Of a stretch of DNA of 64,000 bases, positions 7,203-13,980 are shown one piece after another; positions within the stretch are counted from its first letter, which is position 1, and every line of letters starts with the position of its first letter. The translations under genes and the position numbers were made by a program. The notes beneath the pieces were generated by a model. The model had not been told where the DNA came from and did not search any database. It saw only the letters and a list, made by a program, of their open reading frames with translations. The DNA lies in contig JAFUYT010000028.1 in the NCBI GenBank assembly GCA_017470425.1, forward strand, positions 1 to 64,000, given 5' to 3'. Source of the DNA: Bacteroidaceae bacterium (GTDB lineage Bacteria > Bacteroidota > Bacteroidia > Bacteroidales > Bacteroidaceae).

Positions 7203-8158
7203 AACCTATCAATCCTTAAATCCTCCAGTTCATCGGCAAAGGCGCGGCTGAACGACTCGTGCTCGTGCCGCATAAAAAGATAGATGACGAGCAGCACCGT
7301 CAGCTCAAACACCGGGAAGATCCACGGCTTGTCGATGAGGCAGCTGATGTAGAGCACGATGGCGCGCGTGTTGAACGTCAGGATGTTGGCCCACTTCATC
7401 AGCGGCAGGCTCCGCTGGCGGAAGCGGTCGCGCAGCGACTGGGGGACGTCGTCGCCATAGACACGCTTCAGGTTGCGCCAGAAGCGCTGGAACTGCGGCG
7501 TGGCCAGCTCCTGCGTGTGGGTGTAGTTGACATAGAACCACTGGAAGACCTTCTCGATGAGGTGGCCGCGCCAAGGCATCGTACGGAGCTTCTCGCGCTG
7601 CTGCTCGTAGTGGTCGAACTCGCTGCCCGCCTGACCCTTCAGGAAATAGAGGTGGATGTTGCGGTAGTAGTCGGCCAGCTGACACTCATAGGTGTGGGCG
7701 CCGAAGCCCGCCACCGCCGAGAGCACGAAGGACCACAGCCCCCACGTCTGCGTCGCCGCCAACGGCATCACCTTGTCGTAGAGGCGCAGGGAGATGAAGA
7801 AGTAGATGGGGATGAACCACACGTCGGACGAGGCGCCGTCGAGGATGCGCCCCAGCGGCGTCTTCTGCCCCGTCATGCGCGCCAGCTGGCCGTCGGCGCT
7901 GTCATAGAAGTTGGCCCATATGAGCAGCAGCACGCCACACACGTTGAGCGCCACGCCGCGAGGCGTATCGGCATCGAAGTAGAACAGCACGCCGGCGGCA
8001 GCACCCAGGATCATCGACAGCACCGTCACCGTGTTCGGATGGACGCCGAAGTGCTTGAACAGCAGCGCCCAGCGGTAGCCGATGGGGCGCGTGAAGACGA
8101 CATCGAGCCATTCCTCGGTGTCCTGTGACTTGTAGGTGGAAGCTACATCTTGTTCCAT
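7199..8158 (-). CDS. CDP-alcohol phosphatidyltransferase (inositol-lipid type candidate)
   Basis: This integral membrane enzyme belongs to the family that transfers a phospho-alcohol or phosphatidyl group from a CDP-activated donor. The diagnostic motif D-x2-DG-x2-AR-x8-G-x3-D-x3-D is complete (DSADGQLAR, then GRILDGASSD) around residues 107-131. Several hydrophobic helices follow the motif or lie near the C-terminus, and there is a long soluble middle part. ATG 8158 was chosen because the upstream extension is Arg/Pro-rich and overlaps the preceding ATP-grasp gene. The locus (inositol phosphate synthase plus phosphatase) suggests an inositol phosphate head group. The nearby nucleotidyltransferase leaves open whether lipid or inositol phosphate is the CDP-activated partner. 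Confidence 0.88.
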   Translation of the reverse strand: MEQDVASTYKSQDTEEWLDVVFTRPIGYRWALLFKHFGVHPNTVTVLSMILGAAAGVLFYFDADTPRGVALNVCGVLLLIWANFYDSADGQLARMTGQKTPLGRILDGASSDVWFIPIYFFISLRLYDKVMPLAATQTWGLWSFVLSAVAGFGAHTYECQLADYYRNIHLYFLKGQAGSEFDHYEQQREKLRTMPWRGHLIEKVFQWFYVNYTHTQELATPQFQRFWRNLKRVYGDDVPQSLRDRFRQRSLPLMKWANILTFNTRAIVLYISCLIDKPWIFPVFELTVLLVIYLFMRHEHESFSRAFADELEDLRIDRL

Positions 8159-8166
8159 AACATGAC

Positions 8167-9069
8167 TTAAGAGAGAAGTGACACAATCGCTTCGGCAGCC
8201 TGCTCGCGGCAGCGGCTGAAGCTGGGCCAGTCGTTGAAGTCGATGACGAGGGGCTGGCCGTCGGCGCGGACAATAGCGTCGCCGCCATAGACGGGCACGC
8301 CGAGGCGCGCGGCCAGCGTGTCGCACGACTGCTGCAGTGCTGATGCATCGAAGGCATAGCGGTGCACCACGCCGTTGGCTGCCTCCAGGCCGAACTTGCT
8401 GTGCGACGGGTCGGCATACGCCCAGTCAAAGAAGCCGGTGCCGGCCACGCCATAGAACTTCACGAGGTCGCCCTCGACGTGCTCGCAGAAAGCCACCTCG
8501 CCGATGTCGCGACAGCGGAAGTCGTCGAGCGCGCGACGGGCAGCAGCGGCATCGACCGCCAGCACCACGTCCTCCCGCACCTGCGTGCAGCCGTAGCTGC
8601 GCTTCACCCACAGCGGATAGCGCAGCGCGGCGACGAAGCTGTAGGCATCCTCCGGGTCGAGGGGGAGACGCTCGGCGTAGAGGCTGCCGAAGCGGGTCTC
8701 GGGTTGCGCCACGCCGACGGCCGCCATCGCATCGCGCAGCTGACGGCGGTCGCCGCAGAGGCTGATGCCGACACCCGTGTTGACGCAGGGCACGTGGTCG
8801 ATGCGCTCCATGACGTCCAGCAGATAGCACGTCAGCGGATCGCGCGACATCGTGAAGAAGCGGTCGGCCGCATCCACGAGCCGCTCCATAGCGGGGTCGT
8901 AGGACGGGTTGTCGTCGGGGAAGGCGTTCTGGAAGTCGGCATCGCTGAGGCGGACCACCGTGTGCCCCTGTGCCTCCAAGCGCGTCGCCACGGCCTCGAA
9001 GATTGCTGTGTCAGCGTCCGACATATTGGGCGAGAACGTCGGATCGCGTCTGATGCCAAGTATATTCAT
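8167..9069 (-). CDS. ATP-grasp family protein of the inositol locus
   Basis: The 300-aa soluble protein shows an ATP-grasp layout. It has an N-terminal alpha/beta domain (MNILGIRRDPTFSPN), a central lysine-containing nucleotide-binding stretch (LRYPLWVKRSYGCTQVREDV, about 150-169), and a C-terminal metal-binding motif VIDFNDWPSFSRC, where DFN replaces the more common E-x-N. ATP-grasp enzymes join a carboxylate or phosphate to an acceptor. Its substrate is not known here; a modification of the inositol head group or an inositol-kinase-like role is conceivable from context. It is spaced 10 bp from the nucleotidyltransferase gene and 8 bp from the phosphatidyltransferase gene. Confidence 0.72.
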   Translation of the reverse strand: MNILGIRRDPTFSPNMSDADTAIFEAVATRLEAQGHTVVRLSDADFQNAFPDDNPSYDPAMERLVDAADRFFTMSRDPLTCYLLDVMERIDHVPCVNTGVGISLCGDRRQLRDAMAAVGVAQPETRFGSLYAERLPLDPEDAYSFVAALRYPLWVKRSYGCTQVREDVVLAVDAAAARRALDDFRCRDIGEVAFCEHVEGDLVKFYGVAGTGFFDWAYADPSHSKFGLEAANGVVHRYAFDASALQQSCDTLAARLGVPVYGGDAIVRADGQPLVIDFNDWPSFSRCREQAAEAIVSLLS

Positions 9070-9079
9070 TTGTCATTCG

Positions 9080-9826
9080 TTATTCGTCATTCAAGAACTC
9101 TTCCGCCTTGGCGATGTCACCGGCGTGATCTACATCCAGGATCTTCGAGAAGGGGAACGCCCGCAGTCGCAGGCCGTCGGCCACGAGGGCACGCTGGAAG
9201 TTGCGCATCCGGCTCTGTCCCTGCCCGATACAACGGCACAGCGTGGGGAAGCAGCGGTCGGAGAGACCGTAGATGCCGCCCGAGATATAGCGCAGCTCGC
9301 CGCGGGCGCCGCTCTGGCGGAACAGCTCGGGCGAGTCGTGGAAGCCCGTGACATGGAGGTCGCGGGTGGTAGAGAGCCACAGGGGCTTCTCGTCATCGAC
9401 AAAGTCCGTCACCGCCATCAGTCCATCCACGTCGTCGGCCTGCCGGAACGCCTCGACATACTGCGAGAACTCGGCGGCGCGGAAGACCGTATCGACCGTC
9501 GTCACGATGAAGCGGCCCTTGCCCAGCAACGGCATCAGCTCATAGAAGCTGTGCATGGAGGAGGGCGTGGTCTTCACCAGCAGACGGACAGGGACGCCTC
9601 TGGACTGCAACTCCCGCAAATGTGCTTCCGTGAAGGGCGTCAGGTCGTTGGTGATGACGATGACCTCAGCGGCACCGCACGCCTGGAAGATGCGGATGAG
9701 ACGGTCGATGAGCGGCTCGCCGTGCAGCGTCACCAGCGGCTTCGGCACACGGATGCCTTCTTCCGCCAGGCGCGAACCCTCGCCGGCCGCCAAGATCGCG
9801 AACTTGATGTCATTTCCCTTTTCCAT
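9080..9826 (-). CDS. Sugar/inositol-phosphate nucleotidyltransferase
   Basis: This 248-aa NTP-transferase has the N-terminal signature FAILAAGEGSRL (residues 9-20) and PKPLVTLHGEPLIDR (29-43), typical of enzymes that make NDP-sugars or CDP-alcohols. A TTVDTV motif near residue 110 supplies the metal-binding Asp. In the di-inositol-phosphate pathway of thermophiles, a similar enzyme makes CDP-inositol and works with a CDP-alcohol phosphotransferase. The presence of both enzyme types beside an inositol phosphate synthase makes that reaction an attractive but unproven guess here. It is in one operon with its neighbours (8 and 10 bp gaps). Confidence 0.82.
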   Translation of the reverse strand: MEKGNDIKFAILAAGEGSRLAEEGIRVPKPLVTLHGEPLIDRLIRIFQACGAAEVIVITNDLTPFTEAHLRELQSRGVPVRLLVKTTPSSMHSFYELMPLLGKGRFIVTTVDTVFRAAEFSQYVEAFRQADDVDGLMAVTDFVDDEKPLWLSTTRDLHVTGFHDSPELFRQSGARGELRYISGGIYGLSDRCFPTLCRCIGQGQSRMRNFQRALVADGLRLRAFPFSKILDVDHAGDIAKAEEFLNDE

Positions 9827-9834
9827 AGAACGGA

Positions 9835-10887
9835 TTAACTACGAACCTTCCTGCTTTCGTCTTCATGACCGTTTTCGTGATTGTCTGCGTGAACGTTCAC
9901 ATTCCCCACCTTCATCAACGCCAGCCCGATGCACGTAAAGAATAGTTCGCGCACGCGACAGATGATGCTGATGAAGAGACCCGTGCCGCCCGTCAGACCC
10001 AGCTGTGCCGTGGAGAGCGCGAAGCCACCCTCGCGGCCGCCCAGCTGCAAGGGGATAAATCCCAAGAGGTTGGCAAACAGCGATGTGAAGGACAGGATGA
10101 GCACGCTCTGCACGAAGGTCATCCAACTACACTCCGCCCCGAACAGCAGCAACATGAACATGATTTCCAACGACTGCATCATCCGCCCGACATACTCCAG
10201 CGCCAACGAGGCGTAGAACGTGCGACGGCTCTGCCGGTGCAGCTCCGCAATCTGCGCATCGATGCGATGCAGATCCTCCTCATGGCTGGCAGCGAAGCGA
10301 TGTGCCCAGGAGCGCAGGCCAGGGATGTGCCCCAGCCAGCGGATGCCACGCACCACAAGGCCGTGGCGGTAGCCCTTCAGGAACAGGTAGATGCCCGTGC
10401 CGCAGAACAACGCTGCTGCCGCCAGCACCACACCCATGCCCGTGTCCACCGGCAACAGCACGACGTAGAGCACGATGCCCGTCACCCAGTAGCAGAAGTG
10501 AGCAAAGATGTGCATCATCGCAAACAGCACCACCGACGACGTGGCGCGCTGCACGCCCACATGCGGCGTCAGCTCTATGATCTTGTACGGTTCGCCGCCC
10601 AACAGACCTATCGGCGTGGCCGAGTTCAGCGCGAAGGCCGACACGGTGATCTTCAGCAGACGCAGGAAGCTGAGCGTGACAGAACCGCTCTCGCGCAAAA
10701 GGACATACCACGTCAGCGCGTTCATCACATACAGCACCAACCACAGCACGCCGATAGCCACCAGCCAGTAGCCGGCATGGCAGATGTCCTGCCACAGCGT
10801 CTGCCAGCTGACATCGAACAGCAGCAGCATCAGAATCACAGATGCCAGACCGATGAAGAATAGGATGTTACGTGCTCGTTGTTGCAT
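9835..10887 (-). CDS. YbhN/AglD-like (LPG synthase TM) membrane protein
   Basis: The 350-aa product is an integral membrane protein with about eight hydrophobic segments and the family motif region LNSATPIGLLGGEPYK (about residues 91-106). It belongs to the flippase-like UPF0104/YbhN group related to the membrane part of lysylphosphatidylglycerol synthase. ATG 10887 (MQQRARNILFF) was chosen because an upstream ATG would run through the terminator hairpin. Members of this group are linked to envelope lipids. As first gene of the inositol operon it may move or modify the lipid product, which is inference. The C-terminus is hydrophilic and His/Asn-rich. Confidence 0.8.
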   Translation of the reverse strand: MQQRARNILFFIGLASVILMLLLFDVSWQTLWQDICHAGYWLVAIGVLWLVLYVMNALTWYVLLRESGSVTLSFLRLLKITVSAFALNSATPIGLLGGEPYKIIELTPHVGVQRATSSVVLFAMMHIFAHFCYWVTGIVLYVVLLPVDTGMGVVLAAAALFCGTGIYLFLKGYRHGLVVRGIRWLGHIPGLRSWAHRFAASHEEDLHRIDAQIAELHRQSRRTFYASLALEYVGRMMQSLEIMFMLLLFGAECSWMTFVQSVLILSFTSLFANLLGFIPLQLGGREGGFALSTAQLGLTGGTGLFISIICRVRELFFTCIGLALMKVGNVNVHADNHENGHEDESRKVRS

Positions 10888-10898
10888 ATTTAACCAAA

Positions 10899-10926
10899 AA
10901 AAGGATGCCCGTACGAGCATCCTTTT
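10899..10926 (-). terminator. Intrinsic terminator downstream of tRNA-Lys
   Basis: Arms AAAAGGATGC and GCATCCTTTT are separated by an 8-nt loop; on the minus strand the stem is followed by a run of T. It ends only 11 bp before the ATG of the YbhN-like gene, so it could also act as an attenuator of that operon. Confidence 0.75.
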
Positions 10927-10949
10927 CTGAAGTAATCCGTTTGCGGCTC
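10927..10949 (-). repeat. Partial copy of the tRNA-Lys 3' end
   Basis: On the minus strand this matches the last part of tRNA-Lys and its 3' flank (11022-11043) with three mismatches. It is either a relic attachment-site duplication or a decayed second tRNA gene. Confidence 0.6.
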
Positions 10950-11026
10950 GCGCTCGGCTCGAAGAGACGCTTTCAGAGCGCAGCGGCTGAAAGAACCTTT
11001 GGGTGAAAGCCCATTTATATTCTGAG

Positions 11027-11099
11027 TGATCCGTTTGGGGCTCGAACCCAAGACCCCAACATTAAAAGTGTTGTGCTCTACCAGCTGAGCTAACGGATC
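11027..11099 (-). tRNA. tRNA-Lys(TTT)
   Basis: The 73-nt minus-strand gene folds as a complete tRNA. The acceptor stem pairs GATCCGT with ACGGATC, the D-loop contains AGCTGGTAGAGC, the anticodon stem-loop is CAACA-CTTTTAA-TGTTG with anticodon TTT, and the T-loop contains GGTTCGAGCC. The 3' CCA is not encoded. A -7 box (11138-11146) precedes it and a terminator (10899-10926) follows. Confidence 0.95.
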
Positions 11100-11137
11100 C
11101 CAACGCCGCGCAAACCACGGTTTTACGCTTTTGCGCG

Positions 11138-11146
11138 GCAAAGGTA
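11138..11146 (-). promoter_or_regulatory. tRNA-Lys promoter -7 box
   Basis: TACCTTTGC on the minus strand, 38 bp upstream of the mature tRNA 5' end. Confidence 0.65.
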
Positions 11147-11187
11147 CGGAGTTTTTACGAGATGACCAACTTTTTCTCTTATTTTTT

Positions 11188-11802
11188 TCAGAGACCCAGC
11201 GACTTCTTGGCTGCGGAAGCAGCATCGTCGATGGCCTTGTTGGCGGACTGCTGAGCCTGCTGCTGAGCGGCAGCGGCAGCTTCCTGCGCCTTCTGCTGAG
11301 CAGCGGCAGCGGCTTCCTCAGCCTTTGCCTTGGCAGCTTCCTTCACGGCCTCGGGGGCAGCCTCGACGGCAGCCTTGGCAGCGTCGGCAGCTTCCTGAAC
11401 GGCCTCAGCCTGCGTGGTAGCCTCGGTGGAGACGGCGGAGACAGCTTCCTTCACGGTCGTGAGGAGGTCGGTGTTCTGCAGCTTCTCGGCGTTCTCGGTG
11501 AGGAACTGGTCGATGACCTGCGTGTAAGCCTGTGCGGAAGCGGCGTCACCGGCAGCGACGTACTCTGCCACCTTCTCGGCAATCTGGTGGGCGATGGCCT
11601 TCACCTGCTCGGGGTCGGCGTTCTGGAGCTGCTCCTGCAGGAGAGCTACGACGGCGCCGGCCTGCTCCACAGCGGGAGCATCCTCCTCGGCGACGGTCTC
11701 GATGGCGAGGGAATCAGGATCCGTGGTGGACGCGGTGCGACCGCCACAAGCTGTCAGGCACAGTGCAGCGGCAGCCATTGCGAAAGCGAAAATCTTCTTC
11801 AT
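11188..11802 (-). CDS. Alanine-rich helical lipoprotein
   Basis: The 204-aa product starts with a lipoprotein signal peptide (MKKIFAFAMAAAALCLTACG, with C18 as lipidation site). After an acidic linker the chain is almost entirely Ala/Glu/Lys/Gln helix, ending in repeats such as AAAAAQQKAQEAAAAAQQQA, and resembles amphipathic apolipoprotein-like or coiled-coil helices. ATG 11802 was chosen for the signal peptide; a -7 box (11853-11861) lies about 50 bp upstream. Such proteins are probably periplasmic or outer-membrane tethers, but no specific function can be assigned. The gene is not in an operon with its neighbours. Confidence 0.8.
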   Translation of the reverse strand: MKKIFAFAMAAAALCLTACGGRTASTTDPDSLAIETVAEEDAPAVEQAGAVVALLQEQLQNADPEQVKAIAHQIAEKVAEYVAAGDAASAQAYTQVIDQFLTENAEKLQNTDLLTTVKEAVSAVSTEATTQAEAVQEAADAAKAAVEAAPEAVKEAAKAKAEEAAAAAQQKAQEAAAAAQQQAQQSANKAIDDAASAAKKSLGL

Positions 11803-11852
11803 TGTTGCTTTTCTTTTAAGAGTGAAACGATACGTTGAATGTTTAAAACGCG

Positions 11853-11861
11853 GCAAAGGTA
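11853..11861 (-). promoter_or_regulatory. -7 box of the Ala-rich lipoprotein gene
   Basis: TACCTTTGC on the minus strand with AATTTGATG just upstream. Confidence 0.65.
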
Positions 11862-11927
11862 CATCAAATTTTCGATTCGGGATGCAAAAAGTCACACTTT
11901 CTCAACCAATGGTTCAAAGTTTCTGCT

Positions 11928-11935
11928 TATCTTTG
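11928..11935 (+). promoter_or_regulatory. -7 box TATCTTTG of the Wzi-like gene
   Basis: Lies only 10 bp before the ATG at 11946, implying a very short 5' leader. Confidence 0.5.
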
Positions 11936-11945
11936 TGCCCTGATC

Positions 11946-13478
11946 ATGAAACATTCTATCCGATACACCCTCCGCTGCACAGCCCTCCTGCTGTGCCTGC
12001 TCCCCGCCGCCGCACTGGCGGCCGAGCGTGACAGCACGCGCCGCCACTGGCTCGCGGAGACGACACTGACCATCGAGGCGTCCGCCACGGCGGCATCGGG
12101 CGACTATGCACCGCTTTGGCTCACAGCGAACCGCTACGGACTGAGCAGCACCGACCCCTACTCCGGCTACGGCCGCATCGCCGCGACCCGCGACATCAGC
12201 CACGACGCCGCCCGCGACTGGCGCTTCGGCTACGGCCTCGACGTGGCCGTGGCTGCAGGCCACGAACGCGTGGGCATCATCCAGCAAGCCTACGTCGAGG
12301 CGGCCTGGAAATGCCTGAAGCTCACCGTCGGCGCCAAGCAGCAACCCATGGAGACCAAGAACGCCGAGCTCAGCAGCGGCGCCCTGTCGGCTGGCATCAA
12401 TGCACGGCCGGTGCCGCAGGTGCGGCTGGACATCGACTGGTTCAGCTTCCCCGGCACGAAGGGATGGTGGCAGTGGAAGATCAACGGCTCCTACGGACTG
12501 ATGACCGACGGACGGTGGCAGGAGAGCTGGGCCGCAGAGGGCACGCGCTACGCCAAGAACACCCGCTACCACGAGAAGGCGCTCTACTGGCAGTTCGGAC
12601 GCAAGGACATCTTCCCGCTGACCTACGAGATCGGCCTGCGCATGATGGCGCAGTTCGGAGGGGCCAGCTACAATGTGCAGTCCATCCGCGTCAACAACTA
12701 CCAGAAAACCACCTACCAGCACGAGAACGGCCTGCGCGCCTACTGGGACGCCCTCCTCTGCCGCGGCAGCGACGCCACCGACGGCAGCAACCCCAACGTC
12801 TCGGGCAACCACCTGGGCAGCTACGTGATGCAACTGAAGTACCACGGCGAGAAGTGGCAGGCCCGCGCCTACTGGGAACGCTTCTTCGAGGATCATTCCA
12901 TGCTGACCGTGCAGTACGGCATCCGCGATATGCTCATAGGCGCCGAAGTCACCGCGCCGCAGAACCCCTTCATCAGCTCAGCGGTCCTGGAGTTCCTCAA
13001 CACCACGCACCAGAGCGGCGCCGTCTATCACGATGCCACGCACAGCATCCCCGACGCTTACGCAGGGCGCGACAACTACTACAACCACCTGCACTACGCC
13101 GGATGGCAGCACTACGGACAGACGCTCGGCAACCCGCTCCTGACCTCGCCGCTCTACAACGAGGCCTTCGGATACAGCCACGTCCTGCACTTCTACAACA
13201 ACCGCGTGAAGGCGTGGCACGTCGCCATCGCCGGCGACCCGACGCCGGAGTGGCACTGGCGTCTCCTCGCATCCTTCAGCCGCAACTGGGGATGCTACGT
13301 GCCGCCGCTCCCCGAAATGAAGCGCCAAGCCTACACCTTCGCCGAGGTCACCTATAAGCCGGCGTGGGCACCGGGCTGGCAGGGCGTCGTCGGCGTAGGC
13401 TACGACCACGGCGGCCTCATCGGCAACAGCGTCGGTGGACAACTCACCATCCGCAAGCAGCTCCAGCTCGGCAAATGA
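11946..13478 (+). CDS. Capsule assembly Wzi family outer-membrane beta-barrel protein
   Basis: The 510-aa protein begins with a signal peptide (MKHSIRYTLRCTALLLCLLP, cleavage after ALA about residue 26). The rest consists of alternating short strands rich in aromatic and charged residues (YAPLWLTANRYG, GWWQWKINGSYG, YWQFGRKDIFPLTYEIGLRM), as expected for the Wzi family 18-strand barrel that holds capsular polysaccharide at the surface. It ends with a strand-like LTIRKQLQLGK. No other capsule gene is adjacent, so its ligand is unknown. The next two genes follow at short distance on the same strand and may be cotranscribed. Confidence 0.85.
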   Translation: MKHSIRYTLRCTALLLCLLPAAALAAERDSTRRHWLAETTLTIEASATAASGDYAPLWLTANRYGLSSTDPYSGYGRIAATRDISHDAARDWRFGYGLDVAVAAGHERVGIIQQAYVEAAWKCLKLTVGAKQQPMETKNAELSSGALSAGINARPVPQVRLDIDWFSFPGTKGWWQWKINGSYGLMTDGRWQESWAAEGTRYAKNTRYHEKALYWQFGRKDIFPLTYEIGLRMMAQFGGASYNVQSIRVNNYQKTTYQHENGLRAYWDALLCRGSDATDGSNPNVSGNHLGSYVMQLKYHGEKWQARAYWERFFEDHSMLTVQYGIRDMLIGAEVTAPQNPFISSAVLEFLNTTHQSGAVYHDATHSIPDAYAGRDNYYNHLHYAGWQHYGQTLGNPLLTSPLYNEAFGYSHVLHFYNNRVKAWHVAIAGDPTPEWHWRLLASFSRNWGCYVPPLPEMKRQAYTFAEVTYKPAWAPGWQGVVGVGYDHGGLIGNSVGGQLTIRKQLQLGK

Positions 13479-13518
13479 GCCCCTCATCCGTTTCCCTGAC
13501 TCTTACGACACACATCAG

Positions 13519-13953
13519 ATGAAAAAATACTTCGCTCTCCTCACCCTCTGCTGCCTCGTGGCCTGCGACAAGACTCCCATCAACGGGAAGCTCGACGGGC
13601 TCTGGCAGCTCACCGCCATCCAGACACCCGACGGCACACGTGACACACGCGCCGACCGTACCTATCTCTCCATCGCGCGGCACCTGAGCCAATGGGAGCA
13701 AGGCGCCACGTGCTTCTACGCCCACTTCGTACACGAAGGAGACAGCATCCGCTTCTACGACTTCGCCAACCAGTCGCTGCACCGCTCCAAGGAGGACGAC
13801 GACGAATGGCTCACCGCCAGCCAGATGAGCGACGGCATCATGGATGCCTGGGGCATCCACACACTCGATGCCCGCTTCCGCACACGGCAGCTCGACAGCG
13901 AGGCGCTCGTCCTCGAAAAGGCCGACACGACGCTCTTCTTCAAAAAATTCTAA
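13519..13953 (+). CDS. Small lipoprotein, lipocalin-like
   Basis: A 144-aa lipoprotein with signal peptide MKKYFALLTLCCLVACDK (lipid-modified Cys 16). The mature part begins INGKLDGLWQLTAIQTPDGT, a pattern typical of lipocalin-like Bacteroidota proteins with a GxW motif at the first strand. It continues with beta-rich sequence and a final strand TTLFFKKF. ATG 13519 was chosen because it gives the signal peptide. It lies 40 bp after the Wzi-like gene and 27 bp before the glycosidase gene. Ligand and function are unknown. Confidence 0.75.
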   Translation: MKKYFALLTLCCLVACDKTPINGKLDGLWQLTAIQTPDGTRDTRADRTYLSIARHLSQWEQGATCFYAHFVHEGDSIRFYDFANQSLHRSKEDDDEWLTASQMSDGIMDAWGIHTLDARFRTRQLDSEALVLEKADTTLFFKKF

Positions 13954-13980
13954 CTGAACCTTACGTACCTTATTATATAT

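Noticed and set aside
7259..8128. Plus-strand open frame opposite the phosphatidyltransferase gene
   Set aside because: The composition is Arg/His/Glu/Val-rich without domains, and the minus strand holds a complete family motif.
8159..8326. N-terminal extension of the phosphatidyltransferase
   Set aside because: It is Arg/Pro-rich and overlaps the ATP-grasp gene in another frame; ATG 8158 gives a normal protein.
10890..11225. Minus-strand frame across tRNA-Lys
   Set aside because: Contains the familiar spurious DPLAQLVEHNTFNVGVLG-type translation of a tRNA gene and is not a protein.
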